Below are positions 7,876 through 17,142 of a DNA stretch of 32,287 nt, in pieces. The position numbers were made by a program, and so were the translations under genes. The notes under the pieces are model-generated. The model was not told the DNA's origin. It ran no database searches and worked only from the letters and a program-made list of their open reading frames with translations. Source of the stretch: an uncultured Dehalococcoidia bacterium (lineage in GTDB: Bacteria; Chloroflexota; Dehalococcoidia; Lucifugimonadales; Australimonadaceae); NCBI GenBank assembly GCA_937901475.1, contig CALGTL010000144.1:1-32287 (forward strand), in the 5' to 3' direction. Every line of letters begins with the position of its first letter. Position 1 is the first letter of the stretch.

Positions 7876-9186
7876 ATGGAGTGGTGGTTAGTTCTTGGTT
7901 TTATTTTCTTATCATTAGTAAGTTTAATGGCTACAGGTATACCGGTAGCCATGACCTTCATGGTATTAAATATTATTGGACTGATTTGGATCGCGGGAGG
8001 ACTGCAAGGACTCGCTTCAATCCCCGGAAGTGTCTTCTCTGGAACCAGCACTTTTAATTTACTTGCTGTCCCTATGTTCTTTTTGCTCGGAGCGGTCCTC
8101 CTTCACTCAGGAATAATCCAGATGGTTATGGAGGTAACTAATGTCTGGGTAGGGAAAATTAGAGCTCGATTGCTTTTTGTTTCTCTCTTCTCAGGCACAG
8201 GGCTAGCAATGTTAAGCGGTGCAGGAGCAGCAGACACCGCATTATTAGCATCAACTCTCTACCCTGAAATGGAAAAACAGGGTTATCACCGAAACCTGAG
8301 CTTGGGAACAATTGTCTCTTCTGGCTTATTGGCAGCCATAATCCCACCAAGCGCCTTGGCAGTTCTTCTGGGGAGCTTGGCAGAAATTAATATTGGAGCC
8401 TTGTTACTGGCCGGCTTATTCCCGGGTTTAATGATGGCGACAATTTACGTGATATACGTCAGCATCAGAGTCGCTTTGAATCCTAGCCTTGCCCCAACGT
8501 ACCCATCCGAAACAGTGTCATTGAAGACTAAATTGCTGATGACATTAAAAATATCACCCCTTGGCATCATAGTATTCATGGTCATGGGTTTTATTTTGCT
8601 AGGAGTAACAACCCCAAGCGAAGCGGCCGTAACTGGCGCTCTTGGAGCCATAGTGGTAACTGCCCTGTACGGTCGGTTAACAATTCAAACGATGAGACTG
8701 GCACTGACTTCAGTTGTTCGTGTATTTGGAATGTTTTTCTTGATAATTGCAGGGGCAATATCATTTGGGCAAGTTATAGCGCAAACAGGGGCTGCAAATG
8801 ACTTGCTTGCGTGGGTCATTAGCTTGCCTCTTAGCCCGATTATGGTTTTGATAGTGATGCAATTAACAATTGTTATATTGGGCCTATTTATGAGCCAATT
8901 ACCAATCATGTTAATAGCGATTCCAATATTCACACCAATTATTGAGACAATGGGTTGGGACCCAATCTGGTTCTGGATTATGTTCTTGATGAATATGGCG
9001 GTGGGCGCAGAGTCTCCACCATTCGGCTTGGCTTTGTTCGTAGTGAAAGGAGCCCTGCCGAAGCATATATCTATGGCCGACATCTATAAGGCACAAATAC
9101 CATATGTAATTATGGATGTGGGCGCTATTGGAATCATCATGGCATTCCCGCAAATAGCTCTCTGGTTGCCAAATAAAATGTATTAG
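7876..9186 (+). CDS. dctM: TRAP transporter large permease (DctM family)
   Basis: This is a very hydrophobic protein of 436 residues with about 12 membrane segments. Family-type motifs are MATGIPVAMTFMVLNIIGL near the start, SGAGAADTALLASTLYPEM, SLGTIVSSGLLAAIIPPSA, GVTTPSEAAVTGALGA and MNMAVGAESPPFGLALFVVKG. It forms the transport channel of the TRAP system with DctQ and receives substrate from the DctP lipoprotein. The track begins at a TTG (7855), but AGAGGAG sits 7 nt before ATG 7876, which I take as the start. The third component is encoded divergently at 4599-5657. The substrate is probably a carboxylate, judging from the binding protein. Confidence 0.92.
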   Translation: MEWWLVLGFIFLSLVSLMATGIPVAMTFMVLNIIGLIWIAGGLQGLASIPGSVFSGTSTFNLLAVPMFFLLGAVLLHSGIIQMVMEVTNVWVGKIRARLLFVSLFSGTGLAMLSGAGAADTALLASTLYPEMEKQGYHRNLSLGTIVSSGLLAAIIPPSALAVLLGSLAEINIGALLLAGLFPGLMMATIYVIYVSIRVALNPSLAPTYPSETVSLKTKLLMTLKISPLGIIVFMVMGFILLGVTTPSEAAVTGALGAIVVTALYGRLTIQTMRLALTSVVRVFGMFFLIIAGAISFGQVIAQTGAANDLLAWVISLPLSPIMVLIVMQLTIVILGLFMSQLPIMLIAIPIFTPIIETMGWDPIWFWIMFLMNMAVGAESPPFGLALFVVKGALPKHISMADIYKAQIPYVIMDVGAIGIIMAFPQIALWLPNKMY

Positions 9187-9200
9187 ATGGGGGAGCGTAC

Positions 9201-9431
9201 TTGCTCTTGCGTGTGATTGCAGCACTAACGAGCCTTTGGATTGGACTATGCCTGATCGCGTTGATTGGTTACTCGGCAATGACTTTTGTCATATGTTGTG
9301 CTGATGGATCAAGTCGCTGGTCCCAGGGTTCATTCGATTTGACCCCTCCAGCGATAGTGGCTCTTCCCGTTGCTAGTTTGGGTATTGCCCTGGGCTTTGC
9401 CCTGCGGCATCGGTTCCTCAGGCAGCGATGA
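9201..9431 (+). CDS. Small two-helix membrane protein of the TRAP operon
   Basis: The 76-residue ORF starts with TTG 5 nt after GGGGGAG and only 14 nt after the dctM stop. It has two clear hydrophobic stretches, IAALTSLWIGLCLIALIGY and PAIVALPVASLGIALGFAL, and ends in a basic tail RHRFLRQR. I recognise no family. Close spacing, a good ribosome-binding site and the two-helix profile argue that it is real. It may be an accessory or a leftover of an extra TRAP membrane subunit; that is inference only. Confidence 0.55.
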   Translation: MLLRVIAALTSLWIGLCLIALIGYSAMTFVICCADGSSRWSQGSFDLTPPAIVALPVASLGIALGFALRHRFLRQR

Positions 9432-9545
9432 CGCGGGGCTCAATACGCCTTGCGCAGAAATGGACGACAAGTTTTATGACGGTAATTGCTCCTTCTTTGA
9501 TAAACCGAATAGGCTCATCGGAGAATATGGCTTGACGGGATAATA

Positions 9546-10826
9546 ATGGAGAACGGTATCCATTATAAAATTGCTCAACTCGCTCCTTTCTACTACGGCT
9601 GGGTTATTGTTGCTATTTGTGCGATAGCCGGAGCTTTCAACGTTGGGCTTATGATTTGGGGACTCGGAGTTTTTCTTTCTCCCATGCAAGAAGAACTAGG
9701 GTGGAACCGCTCAACCTTCTTTTTGCCACTCGCGGTCGGTGGTATTGCCGCTTCAATCCTAGGTCCAATAATTGGCCGCTACTCAGACCAAGAACATGGC
9801 CCTAGGCTTTTGTTCTTGGCAGGAGTACTGCTCCTTGGCTCAAGCGCAATGTACATGCGAAACATTGAAAGCGTTCCCGTATACCTCCTAATTTTCGGAT
9901 TAGTTGGCGGGGTGGGGCGATATTGCATTCAACTTATCACGTACATTATTCCCAAATGGTTTGTGCGCAGACGAGGGCTCGCGCAGGGCATCAGCCTCGC
10001 AGGAATAGTAGGTGCCGGCCCGTTGATATTCCCCGTCTTACTGCAATTCCTTTTCACTGAAATAGGGTGGCGGGATACCTGGTTTGCAATGGGCGTAGCA
10101 CTAATTGTAATAGGACTTCCGGCTACCTTTTTAATCATTAGGCAACCAGAAGATGTAGGGCTGAAGCCCGATGGAGATTCGCTAGAAAGCCTTCAGCTGG
10201 CGAATACAACTTCGCCGATTGCGACACCTACCATTGAAGTGAGCATAACTGGTGATCAAGCAATCCGAACCAGGCAATTTTGGATACTGGCTGTGAGCAC
10301 TAGCTTGGGAATGTTGGCAATCCAAGGCATTATCCCGAATTTTATCCCGTTCTTTATTTCTCAAGGAATTTCCCCTGCCATTGCAGCAGGCACTGTAAGT
10401 GCATACGCTCTTAGTGCGATGACAGCGGGATTGTTCTGGGGCCTTGCGGCCGATAGGTACGGGCACCACCGGGCATACATCATTGCATGCTCTCTCCTGG
10501 GGTCTTTGCTTCTTGCCATGCTTCTTATTCGAAGCCCAATACACGCCTTTAGCTTTATGGTTTCCCTAGGCCTCCCTCTTTCTGGATTTTGGGTACTCCA
10601 ATTCTTGTTGGTAGCAAACACTTTTGGCCGACGCCATATTGGTGCAATCCGTGGCGCTATGCAGCCATTCAACAACGCAGCCATGTATGGAGGACCGCTT
10701 CTTTTTGGTGTGATTTTTGACTTGCGCTCAGATTACGCCTGGCTCTTTTCAATTGCAGGGCTGCTATTTTTGACTAGCGCTGTAATCGCAAGCTTCCTCC
10801 GGCCCCTACCCACCGCCAGGCCATAA
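9546..10826 (+). CDS. MFS transporter, monocarboxylate/oxalate-formate-like
   Basis: The 426-residue protein has about 12 membrane segments with a central soluble loop near residues 200-235. Its opening FYYGWVIVAICAIAGAFNVG and GVFLSPMQEELGWNRST match the MCT/OFA type of major facilitator proteins. The loop-2/3 motif is represented by GPIIGRYSDQEHGPR, and PKWFVRRRGLAQGISLAG is typical of this group. Members usually carry monocarboxylates, formate/oxalate or similar anions. Shine-Dalgarno is weak before the ATG. It follows the small membrane protein by 114 bp and is followed by a second, different MFS gene, so the locus has three separate carriers in a row. Direction and substrate are not readable. 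Confidence 0.85.
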   Translation: MENGIHYKIAQLAPFYYGWVIVAICAIAGAFNVGLMIWGLGVFLSPMQEELGWNRSTFFLPLAVGGIAASILGPIIGRYSDQEHGPRLLFLAGVLLLGSSAMYMRNIESVPVYLLIFGLVGGVGRYCIQLITYIIPKWFVRRRGLAQGISLAGIVGAGPLIFPVLLQFLFTEIGWRDTWFAMGVALIVIGLPATFLIIRQPEDVGLKPDGDSLESLQLANTTSPIATPTIEVSITGDQAIRTRQFWILAVSTSLGMLAIQGIIPNFIPFFISQGISPAIAAGTVSAYALSAMTAGLFWGLAADRYGHHRAYIIACSLLGSLLLAMLLIRSPIHAFSFMVSLGLPLSGFWVLQFLLVANTFGRRHIGAIRGAMQPFNNAAMYGGPLLFGVIFDLRSDYAWLFSIAGLLFLTSAVIASFLRPLPTARP

Positions 10827-10875
10827 ATTTCTCTGCGCGCCTTAACGTGTACTCGACCATGCGAGAATTGCTACG

Positions 10876-12087
10876 ATGACACGCCCCTCCCTTGGAATGC
10901 CCCCCCATAAGATTCGAGACTCTTGGCGACGGCCTGAAGTCTTGCTTCCACCTAATACATTCATGTTCGGATTTTTCGTCGGGATGATGCTCGCGCTTGT
11001 GCCGTTGTACATGTACGCCAATGGGTACGACGTCAGCGCGATTGGTGCCGTCGTCGCTGCCCAGGCAGTGTTCCAGATTGGCCTTCGCATCGTCGCTGGG
11101 GTCGTGTCAGACCGCTACGGTGAGCCAAGGGTTATCACCGCCGGGTTTGTCGCGATGATTATTAGCGCCTTGCTCTTCATGGCCTCCACTAATATTTGGA
11201 TTATGTTCTTAGCCCAATTATTCACAGGAGCATCCCGGGCTGCACACATGCCAACTTCTAAGTCTTATGCGAGCCGTATTGACGAAAGGAATGCCGCCAG
11301 CAACATCGGAAGATCTCTAGGTGCCACGACCCTTGGTAACATCGCAGGCCCCGCGGCCGGTGGCTTATTGTCAGCATCGATAGGTTTCTCCAGCGCGTTC
11401 GCTGTAGCTGCTGCTATCGCTACGATTGGTCTTCTGATTTCGTTCTTGCTGCCTGAGCTAGCTCGCAAGCAAGCACAGACTATGCGCGAAGCATTAGCTC
11501 GAGTCCCTGCAATGATTCGCGCGCGCGCCAGTGTATTACCTGGACTGATTGCGCTGTTCGTCGCTTCCTCAATGTCTGTTATGACATCGGTCTTCGTGGT
11601 CTTGATTAGGGACAGTGATTCGGGAGAAACAACGGTCGGGCTTACCCTAGGCGCAGTCGCGCTTGGTGCTTCTGCCACTAGCTTTGGATTCGCGATTATC
11701 CATGAGAAATTTGGTACGCGTGGAGTTTTCGCGCTGCTTTTCGGATCAATAGGAGTGGGTATGATTGTCATCGCTGTGACCGACATGGTGCTTCTCCGGT
11801 TCATATTCGCCGGAATAGTAGGCGGAGGAGTAGGGCTAGGCGCCGTCATGTACGGTCTGCTCGCGGCCATCAATAGCCAGCCTGAGGAGCGTGGAGTAGC
11901 CATGTCAGTGGCAGGTCTTTACTGGGCTGTTGGCATGCTCGTTGGTCCTCTGGCTTATGGCGGTCTGGCCGAAGCCATCGGTACGTCTCAATCTGTGGTT
12001 ATTGCTGGCATGTTTGCGCTTGCCCTTTCGCTTCTCACTCCCCTAGTCTTCGCCACTTTATCGAATAAGCCGGCGGCAGCGCCGTAA
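10876..12087 (+). CDS. MFS transporter, drug-efflux-like
   Basis: The 403-residue protein has about 12 membrane segments. The MFS loop motif appears as GVVSDRYGEPRVITAGF. Repeated Gly/Ala-rich helices such as SLGATTLGNIAGPAAGGLL resemble motif C of drug:H+ antiporters. The second half contains GGVGLGAVMYGLLAAINSQP and a closing helix GMFALALSLLTPLVF. It differs clearly from the preceding MFS protein and is not a recent duplicate. The ribosome-binding site is weak, and it lies 49 bp after the first MFS gene, so co-transcription is likely. Efflux of a toxic pathway intermediate is one possibility; uptake is another. Confidence 0.83.
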   Translation: MTRPSLGMPPHKIRDSWRRPEVLLPPNTFMFGFFVGMMLALVPLYMYANGYDVSAIGAVVAAQAVFQIGLRIVAGVVSDRYGEPRVITAGFVAMIISALLFMASTNIWIMFLAQLFTGASRAAHMPTSKSYASRIDERNAASNIGRSLGATTLGNIAGPAAGGLLSASIGFSSAFAVAAAIATIGLLISFLLPELARKQAQTMREALARVPAMIRARASVLPGLIALFVASSMSVMTSVFVVLIRDSDSGETTVGLTLGAVALGASATSFGFAIIHEKFGTRGVFALLFGSIGVGMIVIAVTDMVLLRFIFAGIVGGGVGLGAVMYGLLAAINSQPEERGVAMSVAGLYWAVGMLVGPLAYGGLAEAIGTSQSVVIAGMFALALSLLTPLVFATLSNKPAAAP

Positions 12088-12421
12088 GCCGTACGAAGCT
12101 AACGAGGGGTTGAGCTTCACTGAGTGATCATGGTTACGTCCCCATGCGGGTAAGTTTTCGCTGTTAGGGTTGATAGTGGATTGATCTAAAGTGGTTTGTA
12201 GTACCGGCCATGAGTATGCCCAGAAGAATTACAGAGAATCATTCACTGGAATGGATAATGAGATTTACAAAAAAATGTGCGACCATCTGCCCAAATGATG
12301 ACAAGGCTTCAACCCCGAATTGCGCTCAGCTTGGATGGCCAATAACCCTGACCAAAGGAAACTGGCTGCTGGCCTTGCGTGTAGTGCATAGGAGGAATAT
12401 TCCTTCCTTGGAGATGAAAGA
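12088..12421. other. Intergenic region upstream of the DNA methyltransferase gene
   Basis: There is no supported gene here. The 71-aa ORF at 12210-12425 has no ribosome-binding site and no recognisable features. Close to the next gene is a near-palindrome GGAGGAATATTCCTTCC (12391-12407, one mismatch per arm pair), which could be an operator; it ends 14 nt before the ATG. I see no clear terminator after the MFS gene. Confidence 0.5.
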
Positions 12422-12943
12422 ATGATTGAGACTTGGTATGACGTGTTCCAGACGAGCTGGGGATGGATGAGCGCGGTAGGGTCAGCCAAAGGACTTCGGT
12501 ACTGCTCGCTTCCGGAGGAAACTCCGGTTGATGCGGTGGAGTTCCTGGCTAAGACGGTCAAAGGAGGCTTGCCTGAGCAGCGCGAGGGCGCGTTCGAGGC
12601 CTTTCGAAAGCAGGTCGAAGAATACTTTTCGGGTAAGCGCACGGACTGGGACATTACGCTTGATCTCGATGACTCTACTCCGTTTTTCCGACGAGCATGG
12701 GACGCTTGCCAGTTGATACCGCGTGGCGAAACACGGACGTATCGCTGGTTGGCCGAGCAAGCAGGGAATATTGCCGCGTCAAGAGGAGCCGGGCAGGCAA
12801 TGGCACGCAATCGCATCCCGATTGTTATCCCATGCCATCGCGTAATCGGCAGCGATGGTGGATTGCATGGGTTCGCTGGGCCAGGCCTGCCACTGAAGGC
12901 ACGCCTTTTGCAGCACGAGTCCGCTCTTACGCTTACGGACTAA
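12422..12943 (+). CDS. ogt: Methylated-DNA--protein-cysteine methyltransferase (Ogt type)
   Basis: The 173-residue protein has the conserved C-terminal domain of O6-alkylguanine repair proteins. PRGETRTYRWLAEQAGN is at about residues 100-116, and the active-site motif IPIVIPCHRVIGSDGG carries the acceptor cysteine at 138. HGFAGPGLPLKARLLQHE closes the domain. It removes methyl or alkyl groups from O6-guanine by transferring them to its own cysteine, which inactivates it. There is no Ada-type DNA-binding domain, so Ogt/MGMT is the right class. The usual NPIP before the active site reads NRIP here. GGAG lies 8 nt before the ATG. The gene runs head-on into dnaE and their stop codons overlap. Confidence 0.92.
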   Translation: MIETWYDVFQTSWGWMSAVGSAKGLRYCSLPEETPVDAVEFLAKTVKGGLPEQREGAFEAFRKQVEEYFSGKRTDWDITLDLDDSTPFFRRAWDACQLIPRGETRTYRWLAEQAGNIAASRGAGQAMARNRIPIVIPCHRVIGSDGGLHGFAGPGLPLKARLLQHESALTLTD

Positions 12944-15900
12944 CCGATGGCGACCGGAGAAGGGTCGGCTATCGTGATGGCGTCTGGTCGGGGCAGCAAA
13001 TCGTGGATGCGCGTTTCAAGTGCCGGGCAGAATCCTGTCGTGATAATCGGCATCTCGAGGCGCCAATTGCGTCCTTCGCTGGTGATTAGCAGGTCGACTG
13101 CGTCGTTGCCAGGGAAGGACAACAAGGTTTGCAACACCTCGCGGAGTAACCTCTGATCCTCATCTGGGCTATCCGTTTCAGTCATGTTGATGAGCAGCTT
13201 TCTCCGCGTTGGTTGCAATGGCATGCTTGAAGTGACTGGAGGGGAGGGTGGCAACGGAGCGGAATATGGCTGCTCCATTTTGATTGGGCTTGGGCCATTG
13301 GGTGCGGGCGAAGGCTTCAGGCTCCCACCATTGCTTTCTGGTGCATCTCCCGAAAATGATGACACTGAGGTTGACTGAGATATGGCCAGAACTTCGGAGT
13401 TCAAGGGTTTGTTTTGGGTCGTGTTCGCTGTGACGGCAGTAGAGGCAACCCACTGCTCCATCTTGGGTTCATGAACTGGAAGCGAGGCTAGTGGTTCGTC
13501 GACCCCCTCAGGTAGCTCATAGGCAATGGCTTCGTCGCAGTGGACTGAAATTTCGTCGTTTCTGTACCGCACTGGGCCTTTCATCTGGACGAGACTACTA
13601 TCGATCCACAAGGATGACGTTTGCTCGTAAGTCCTACTCCAAACGGCGACATCTACGGCTGAGCCATCGAATATCTCCAGAGTCACGAAGGCGATGCGGC
13701 GTTGATTCTTGTCAGTCTGCAGTCGCACCCCGGTTACCATGCCCACGAGGATGACCTTTTCATTCTCGGGAATCTCATTCAATTGCTCGCGAGAGAGAAT
13801 GGCTCCTTCAGGCGCATGACGTGGGTCTAGAACCCGAGTGGTAAGGGAAACTCCCAGCAGATCACGTTCCCATAAGGCAACCTCGCGCGCTCCTAGCTCT
13901 GGTGCGTTGACCAATTCGATATCGGCCAGAGGGGTTGGGACTGAGTCCCCGAAAAGATCGAACATCGTCGACTGGCCTGAGTTTTTGAGATCGGCTTCGC
14001 GTTGGAGCAGGTGAGTAATTGAGTCCACACTAGCTAGTATGCTTGCTCGATTGCCGAAGATATCGAGGGCTCCGACTTTGGCTAACGCTTCTATGACGCG
14101 GCGGTTTGCTACGTTGGAACCGGCTCGCCGTGCAAAATCTTCGAGAGTCACGAAGGGGCCGATTGTCACCCGTTCATCAACTAATTCTTCGACGGCCTGT
14201 TCACCAACCCCTTTGATAGTGGCTAACCCAAATCGGATACCACGCTTGTCTTCTGATGTGGTGTCGATGGCGAAACGGACTTCGCTACGGTTCACGTCAG
14301 GGGCTAACACGGGGATGTCGAGTCGTGCACACTCCGCCATGGTGGCCGCCATCTTCTCGGCGTTGCCTTCATAAGCGTTTAGTACGCAGGTCATATACTC
14401 AACGGGGTAGTTCGCCTTGAAGTATGCCGTCCAGTAGGCGACTACGGCATAGCAAACGCTGTGGGCCTTGTTGAAGGCATATCCGGCGAAGGGTTCGATG
14501 AGGTCAAACACCTGGCCTGCCGTGACGTTGTCATAGCCTAGCCCCTGTGCTCCAGCAAGGAAATTGGCTCGCTCCTGAGCCATCAACGATGCATCTTTCT
14601 TCCCCATGGCTTTACGAACGATGTCTGCACTACCGAGTGTGTAGCCCGCGAACTTGCGCAGGATGTGTAACACTTGGTCTTGGTAGACGATGACCCCATA
14701 GGTTTCTTCGAGAATTTCTTCCAGAGCCGGATGCGGGTATTCGATGGGTACTCGGCCGAACTTGGAGTCGATGAACCTGCCGATGTGCTCCATTGGTCCA
14801 GGTCTGTAGAGGGCTACCATGGCAGCAAGTTCCGCGAGGCTTCCCGGCTTCAATTCCTTGATGTGCCGTCGCATGCCAGCACTTTCAAGTTGGAAAACAG
14901 ATGCTGTTTCAGCTGAGGCTAGGAGATCATACGTTGCTTGGTCATCAAATTTGATGTCAGGAAGGCCGAATTCAATACCTTGGTGCTTCTTGATTAGCTT
15001 TAGGGCTTTAGACAGTATCGAGTAGTTAATCAGGCCAAGGAAGTCCATCTTGAGGAGGCCGAGTTTGGCGACAGGGCCCATAGGGTACTGGGTCATGGCC
15101 ACGCCAGATTCATCGCCTTTGGTTGGCCTTTGCAGCGGCACATGATCTGTCAGTGGTTCCTGGGAGATGACGACAGCGGCTGCGTGAGTGCTAGAGTGCC
15201 GAACCACACCTTCGAGGCCGCGAGCGGTGTCGAACAGCCGGCGTAGATTGGCATCAGAGTTGACTGCAGCTTGAAGCTCAGGAGTCTCATCCCAGGCTTC
15301 TTGAAGAGTGATTCCTAGTTTGGTGGGAATCAACCTTGCGAGTCGATCGGCATCAGCAAGGGGAATCGCGAGGGCGCGACCCGAGTCTCGGATTGACGCT
15401 TTCGCACCCATCGTTCCAAATGAGATGATCTGAGCGACGTGGGCAGGGCCGTATTTCCTGGTGACGTACTTGATGGCCTCTTCACGCCGGTCATCTTGGA
15501 AATCCATGTCGATGTCAGGCATCTCTTTGCGCTCTATGTTCAGGAAGCGCTCAAACACTAGCCGGTATTCCAGAGGGTCAATTTCGGTGATGCCCAAGCA
15601 GTAAAGCGCAAGGGAAGATGCCGCACTGCCTCTTACGCCGAAGACAATGTCATTTTTGCGGGCGAAGTCGGCGATGTCCCAAACCACAAGGAAATAATTT
15701 GGGTACTGAGTGGTCTTAATGACATCAAGCTCGTAATCAAGCCTAGCTTTTGCGTCATCAGTGCCGCCATCAGGGTAGCGCTCTGTGAAGCCCTGCCAGC
15801 AAATCTTACGGAGGTAGTCGTCCGCGTCTTCCCCTTTGGGCACATCGTACTGAGGTAAATGGAGAGTCGAGAAATCGAGAGTGGTCTCACACATCGCAGC

Positions 15901-16695
15901 GATCTTCTCGGTGTTGGCGAGCGCTTCGGGTAGATCGGCGAACATGACCGCCATCTCATCGGGGCCTTTGAGGTAATAGGACTCATCCGACATCTTCATG
16001 CGGGACTCATCATTTACGGTGGTGTTGGTCTGCACGCACACCATTACGTCTTGGAATCGAGCGTCTTCTTGGTTGACGTAGTGGAGATCATTCGTGGCGA
16101 CCAAAGGGATATCCATGTGCTCGGCAATCTTGACCAGTCCAGCGTTGAGCCCATCAAGGAAGGGAAGGTTGGTGTGCCTTTGAATTTCAAGGTAGAAATT
16201 TGGTACTGAGGCCTGGTACCACCGAACCAAATCCTCTGCCTCCTTGATATTGCCGTCCATGATGAGTTGAGACATCTCGGCGCTTGGGCACCCTGATAGA
16301 ACGACGAGACCATCCGCATGCTCAGCAAGCAGGTCCTTGGAGATGCGAGGTTTGTAGTAAAAACCTTCGAGGTTGGACTTGGTTACCAACTGCATCAAAT
16401 TGCGATAGCCCGTGTTGTTCTGGGCTAGAACCGTCAGATGGAACGGAGTTTTGTCCATGGACGAGCGCTCGGTGTGCTTGCCTGGAGCTACATATAGCTC
16501 GCAGCCAAGGATGGGCTTGATCCCAACAGCTTTGCAGGCGGTATAGAAATCGACTACGCCGTACATACCACCATGATCGGTTATGCCCAGGGAGTCCATG
16601 CCCAAATCTTCGGCTCGTTTCACGAGCTTGTTAATGTTGCTCAAACCATCGAGCATGCTGAATTCGGTATGGACGTGAAGATGGGTAAAAGACAA
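12940..16695 (-). CDS. dnaE: DNA polymerase III alpha subunit
   Basis: The replicative polymerase catalytic subunit, 1251 residues. Domains in order are: a PHP domain (1 to about 270) with HLHVHTEFSMLDG, GITDHGG and ATNDLHYV; the polymerase core with the metal Asps in EMPDIDMDFQDDRREEAI (about 390-407); GYAFNKAHSVCYAVVAYWTAY; a helix-hairpin-helix region; an OB fold near 990-1070; then a Ser/Pro-rich linker and a small C-terminal domain. The PHP metal ligands look largely intact, so intrinsic 3'-5' exonuclease activity is possible. The start is TTG: an in-frame stop lies 11 codons upstream with no ATG or GTG between. A good promoter sits just before it. The gene is convergent with ogt, sharing 4 bp. 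Confidence 0.97.
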   Translation of the reverse strand: MSFTHLHVHTEFSMLDGLSNINKLVKRAEDLGMDSLGITDHGGMYGVVDFYTACKAVGIKPILGCELYVAPGKHTERSSMDKTPFHLTVLAQNNTGYRNLMQLVTKSNLEGFYYKPRISKDLLAEHADGLVVLSGCPSAEMSQLIMDGNIKEAEDLVRWYQASVPNFYLEIQRHTNLPFLDGLNAGLVKIAEHMDIPLVATNDLHYVNQEDARFQDVMVCVQTNTTVNDESRMKMSDESYYLKGPDEMAVMFADLPEALANTEKIAAMCETTLDFSTLHLPQYDVPKGEDADDYLRKICWQGFTERYPDGGTDDAKARLDYELDVIKTTQYPNYFLVVWDIADFARKNDIVFGVRGSAASSLALYCLGITEIDPLEYRLVFERFLNIERKEMPDIDMDFQDDRREEAIKYVTRKYGPAHVAQIISFGTMGAKASIRDSGRALAIPLADADRLARLIPTKLGITLQEAWDETPELQAAVNSDANLRRLFDTARGLEGVVRHSSTHAAAVVISQEPLTDHVPLQRPTKGDESGVAMTQYPMGPVAKLGLLKMDFLGLINYSILSKALKLIKKHQGIEFGLPDIKFDDQATYDLLASAETASVFQLESAGMRRHIKELKPGSLAELAAMVALYRPGPMEHIGRFIDSKFGRVPIEYPHPALEEILEETYGVIVYQDQVLHILRKFAGYTLGSADIVRKAMGKKDASLMAQERANFLAGAQGLGYDNVTAGQVFDLIEPFAGYAFNKAHSVCYAVVAYWTAYFKANYPVEYMTCVLNAYEGNAEKMAATMAECARLDIPVLAPDVNRSEVRFAIDTTSEDKRGIRFGLATIKGVGEQAVEELVDERVTIGPFVTLEDFARRAGSNVANRRVIEALAKVGALDIFGNRASILASVDSITHLLQREADLKNSGQSTMFDLFGDSVPTPLADIELVNAPELGAREVALWERDLLGVSLTTRVLDPRHAPEGAILSREQLNEIPENEKVILVGMVTGVRLQTDKNQRRIAFVTLEIFDGSAVDVAVWSRTYEQTSSLWIDSSLVQMKGPVRYRNDEISVHCDEAIAYELPEGVDEPLASLPVHEPKMEQWVASTAVTANTTQNKPLNSEVLAISQSTSVSSFSGDAPESNGGSLKPSPAPNGPSPIKMEQPYSAPLPPSPPVTSSMPLQPTRRKLLINMTETDSPDEDQRLLREVLQTLLSFPGNDAVDLLITSEGRNWRLEMPIITTGFCPALETRIHDLLPRPDAITIADPSPVAIG

Positions 16696-16724
16696 TGTAA
16701 CGCCGCCCCCGCAAAGGTCGGGCC

Positions 16725-16752
16725 ATTATACCGAGGACCCGGATTAGCACAA
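16725..16752 (-). promoter_or_regulatory. Probable sigma-70-type promoter of dnaE
   Basis: On the minus strand TTGTGC (16752-16747) and a consensus TATAAT (16730-16725) are 16 bp apart. Transcription would begin near 16718, giving a leader of about 20 nt before the TTG start of dnaE. No strong Shine-Dalgarno is visible in that leader, only a G-rich run. Confidence 0.6.
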
Positions 16753-17103
16753 AGCAAAAATCAACTATATTTGCTCTTTTAACTCGACTTGGCTACAGCA
16801 TCCTGTGGTACAGAGGCAAGCAGTGTTAGATGATGACTCTATGACCAGCGCACGATCACTACGAACCTGCTTTCGACACCGATGCCGTCATTAAATGTAC
16901 CGGTGCAAAAAGCTGGCACCAACACTGGCTCTGCCAAGGGGATTTGAACTCAGAAGACCCACGTGCTCAACGACGGTGCGGGGAGGGGGAGGGTGACTCC
17001 TGCCTATTCGGTTCTTAGTTAAACGATCTTCTTCATTGCAGGAATTCTTGCACGTAATGCAGAGACATCCATGGCAAGAGCCGTAGTAGTTTAAACGTGG
17101 ATA
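16753..17103. other. Intergenic region between dnaE and folC
   Basis: About 350 bp with no convincing gene on either strand. A stretch around 16938-16980 looks superficially like the 3' half of a tRNA on the minus strand, with TTCAAAT and a terminal CCA. The stems do not pair, so I do not call it. No clear promoter for folC was identified. Confidence 0.5.
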
Positions 17104-17142
17104 ATGACGATATTCTACGGTTCTGCTACGCTCGAGAGGCCT

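Noticed and set aside
12210-12425. 71-aa ORF overlapping the ogt start by 4 bp
   Set aside because: The ATGA-type overlap looked attractive, but there is no ribosome-binding site, no domain and no protein-like pattern.
16930-16995. tRNA-like sequence on the minus strand with TTCAAAT and CCA
   Set aside because: The T stem (CTGAG/CCCCT) does not pair and no matching acceptor strand exists upstream.
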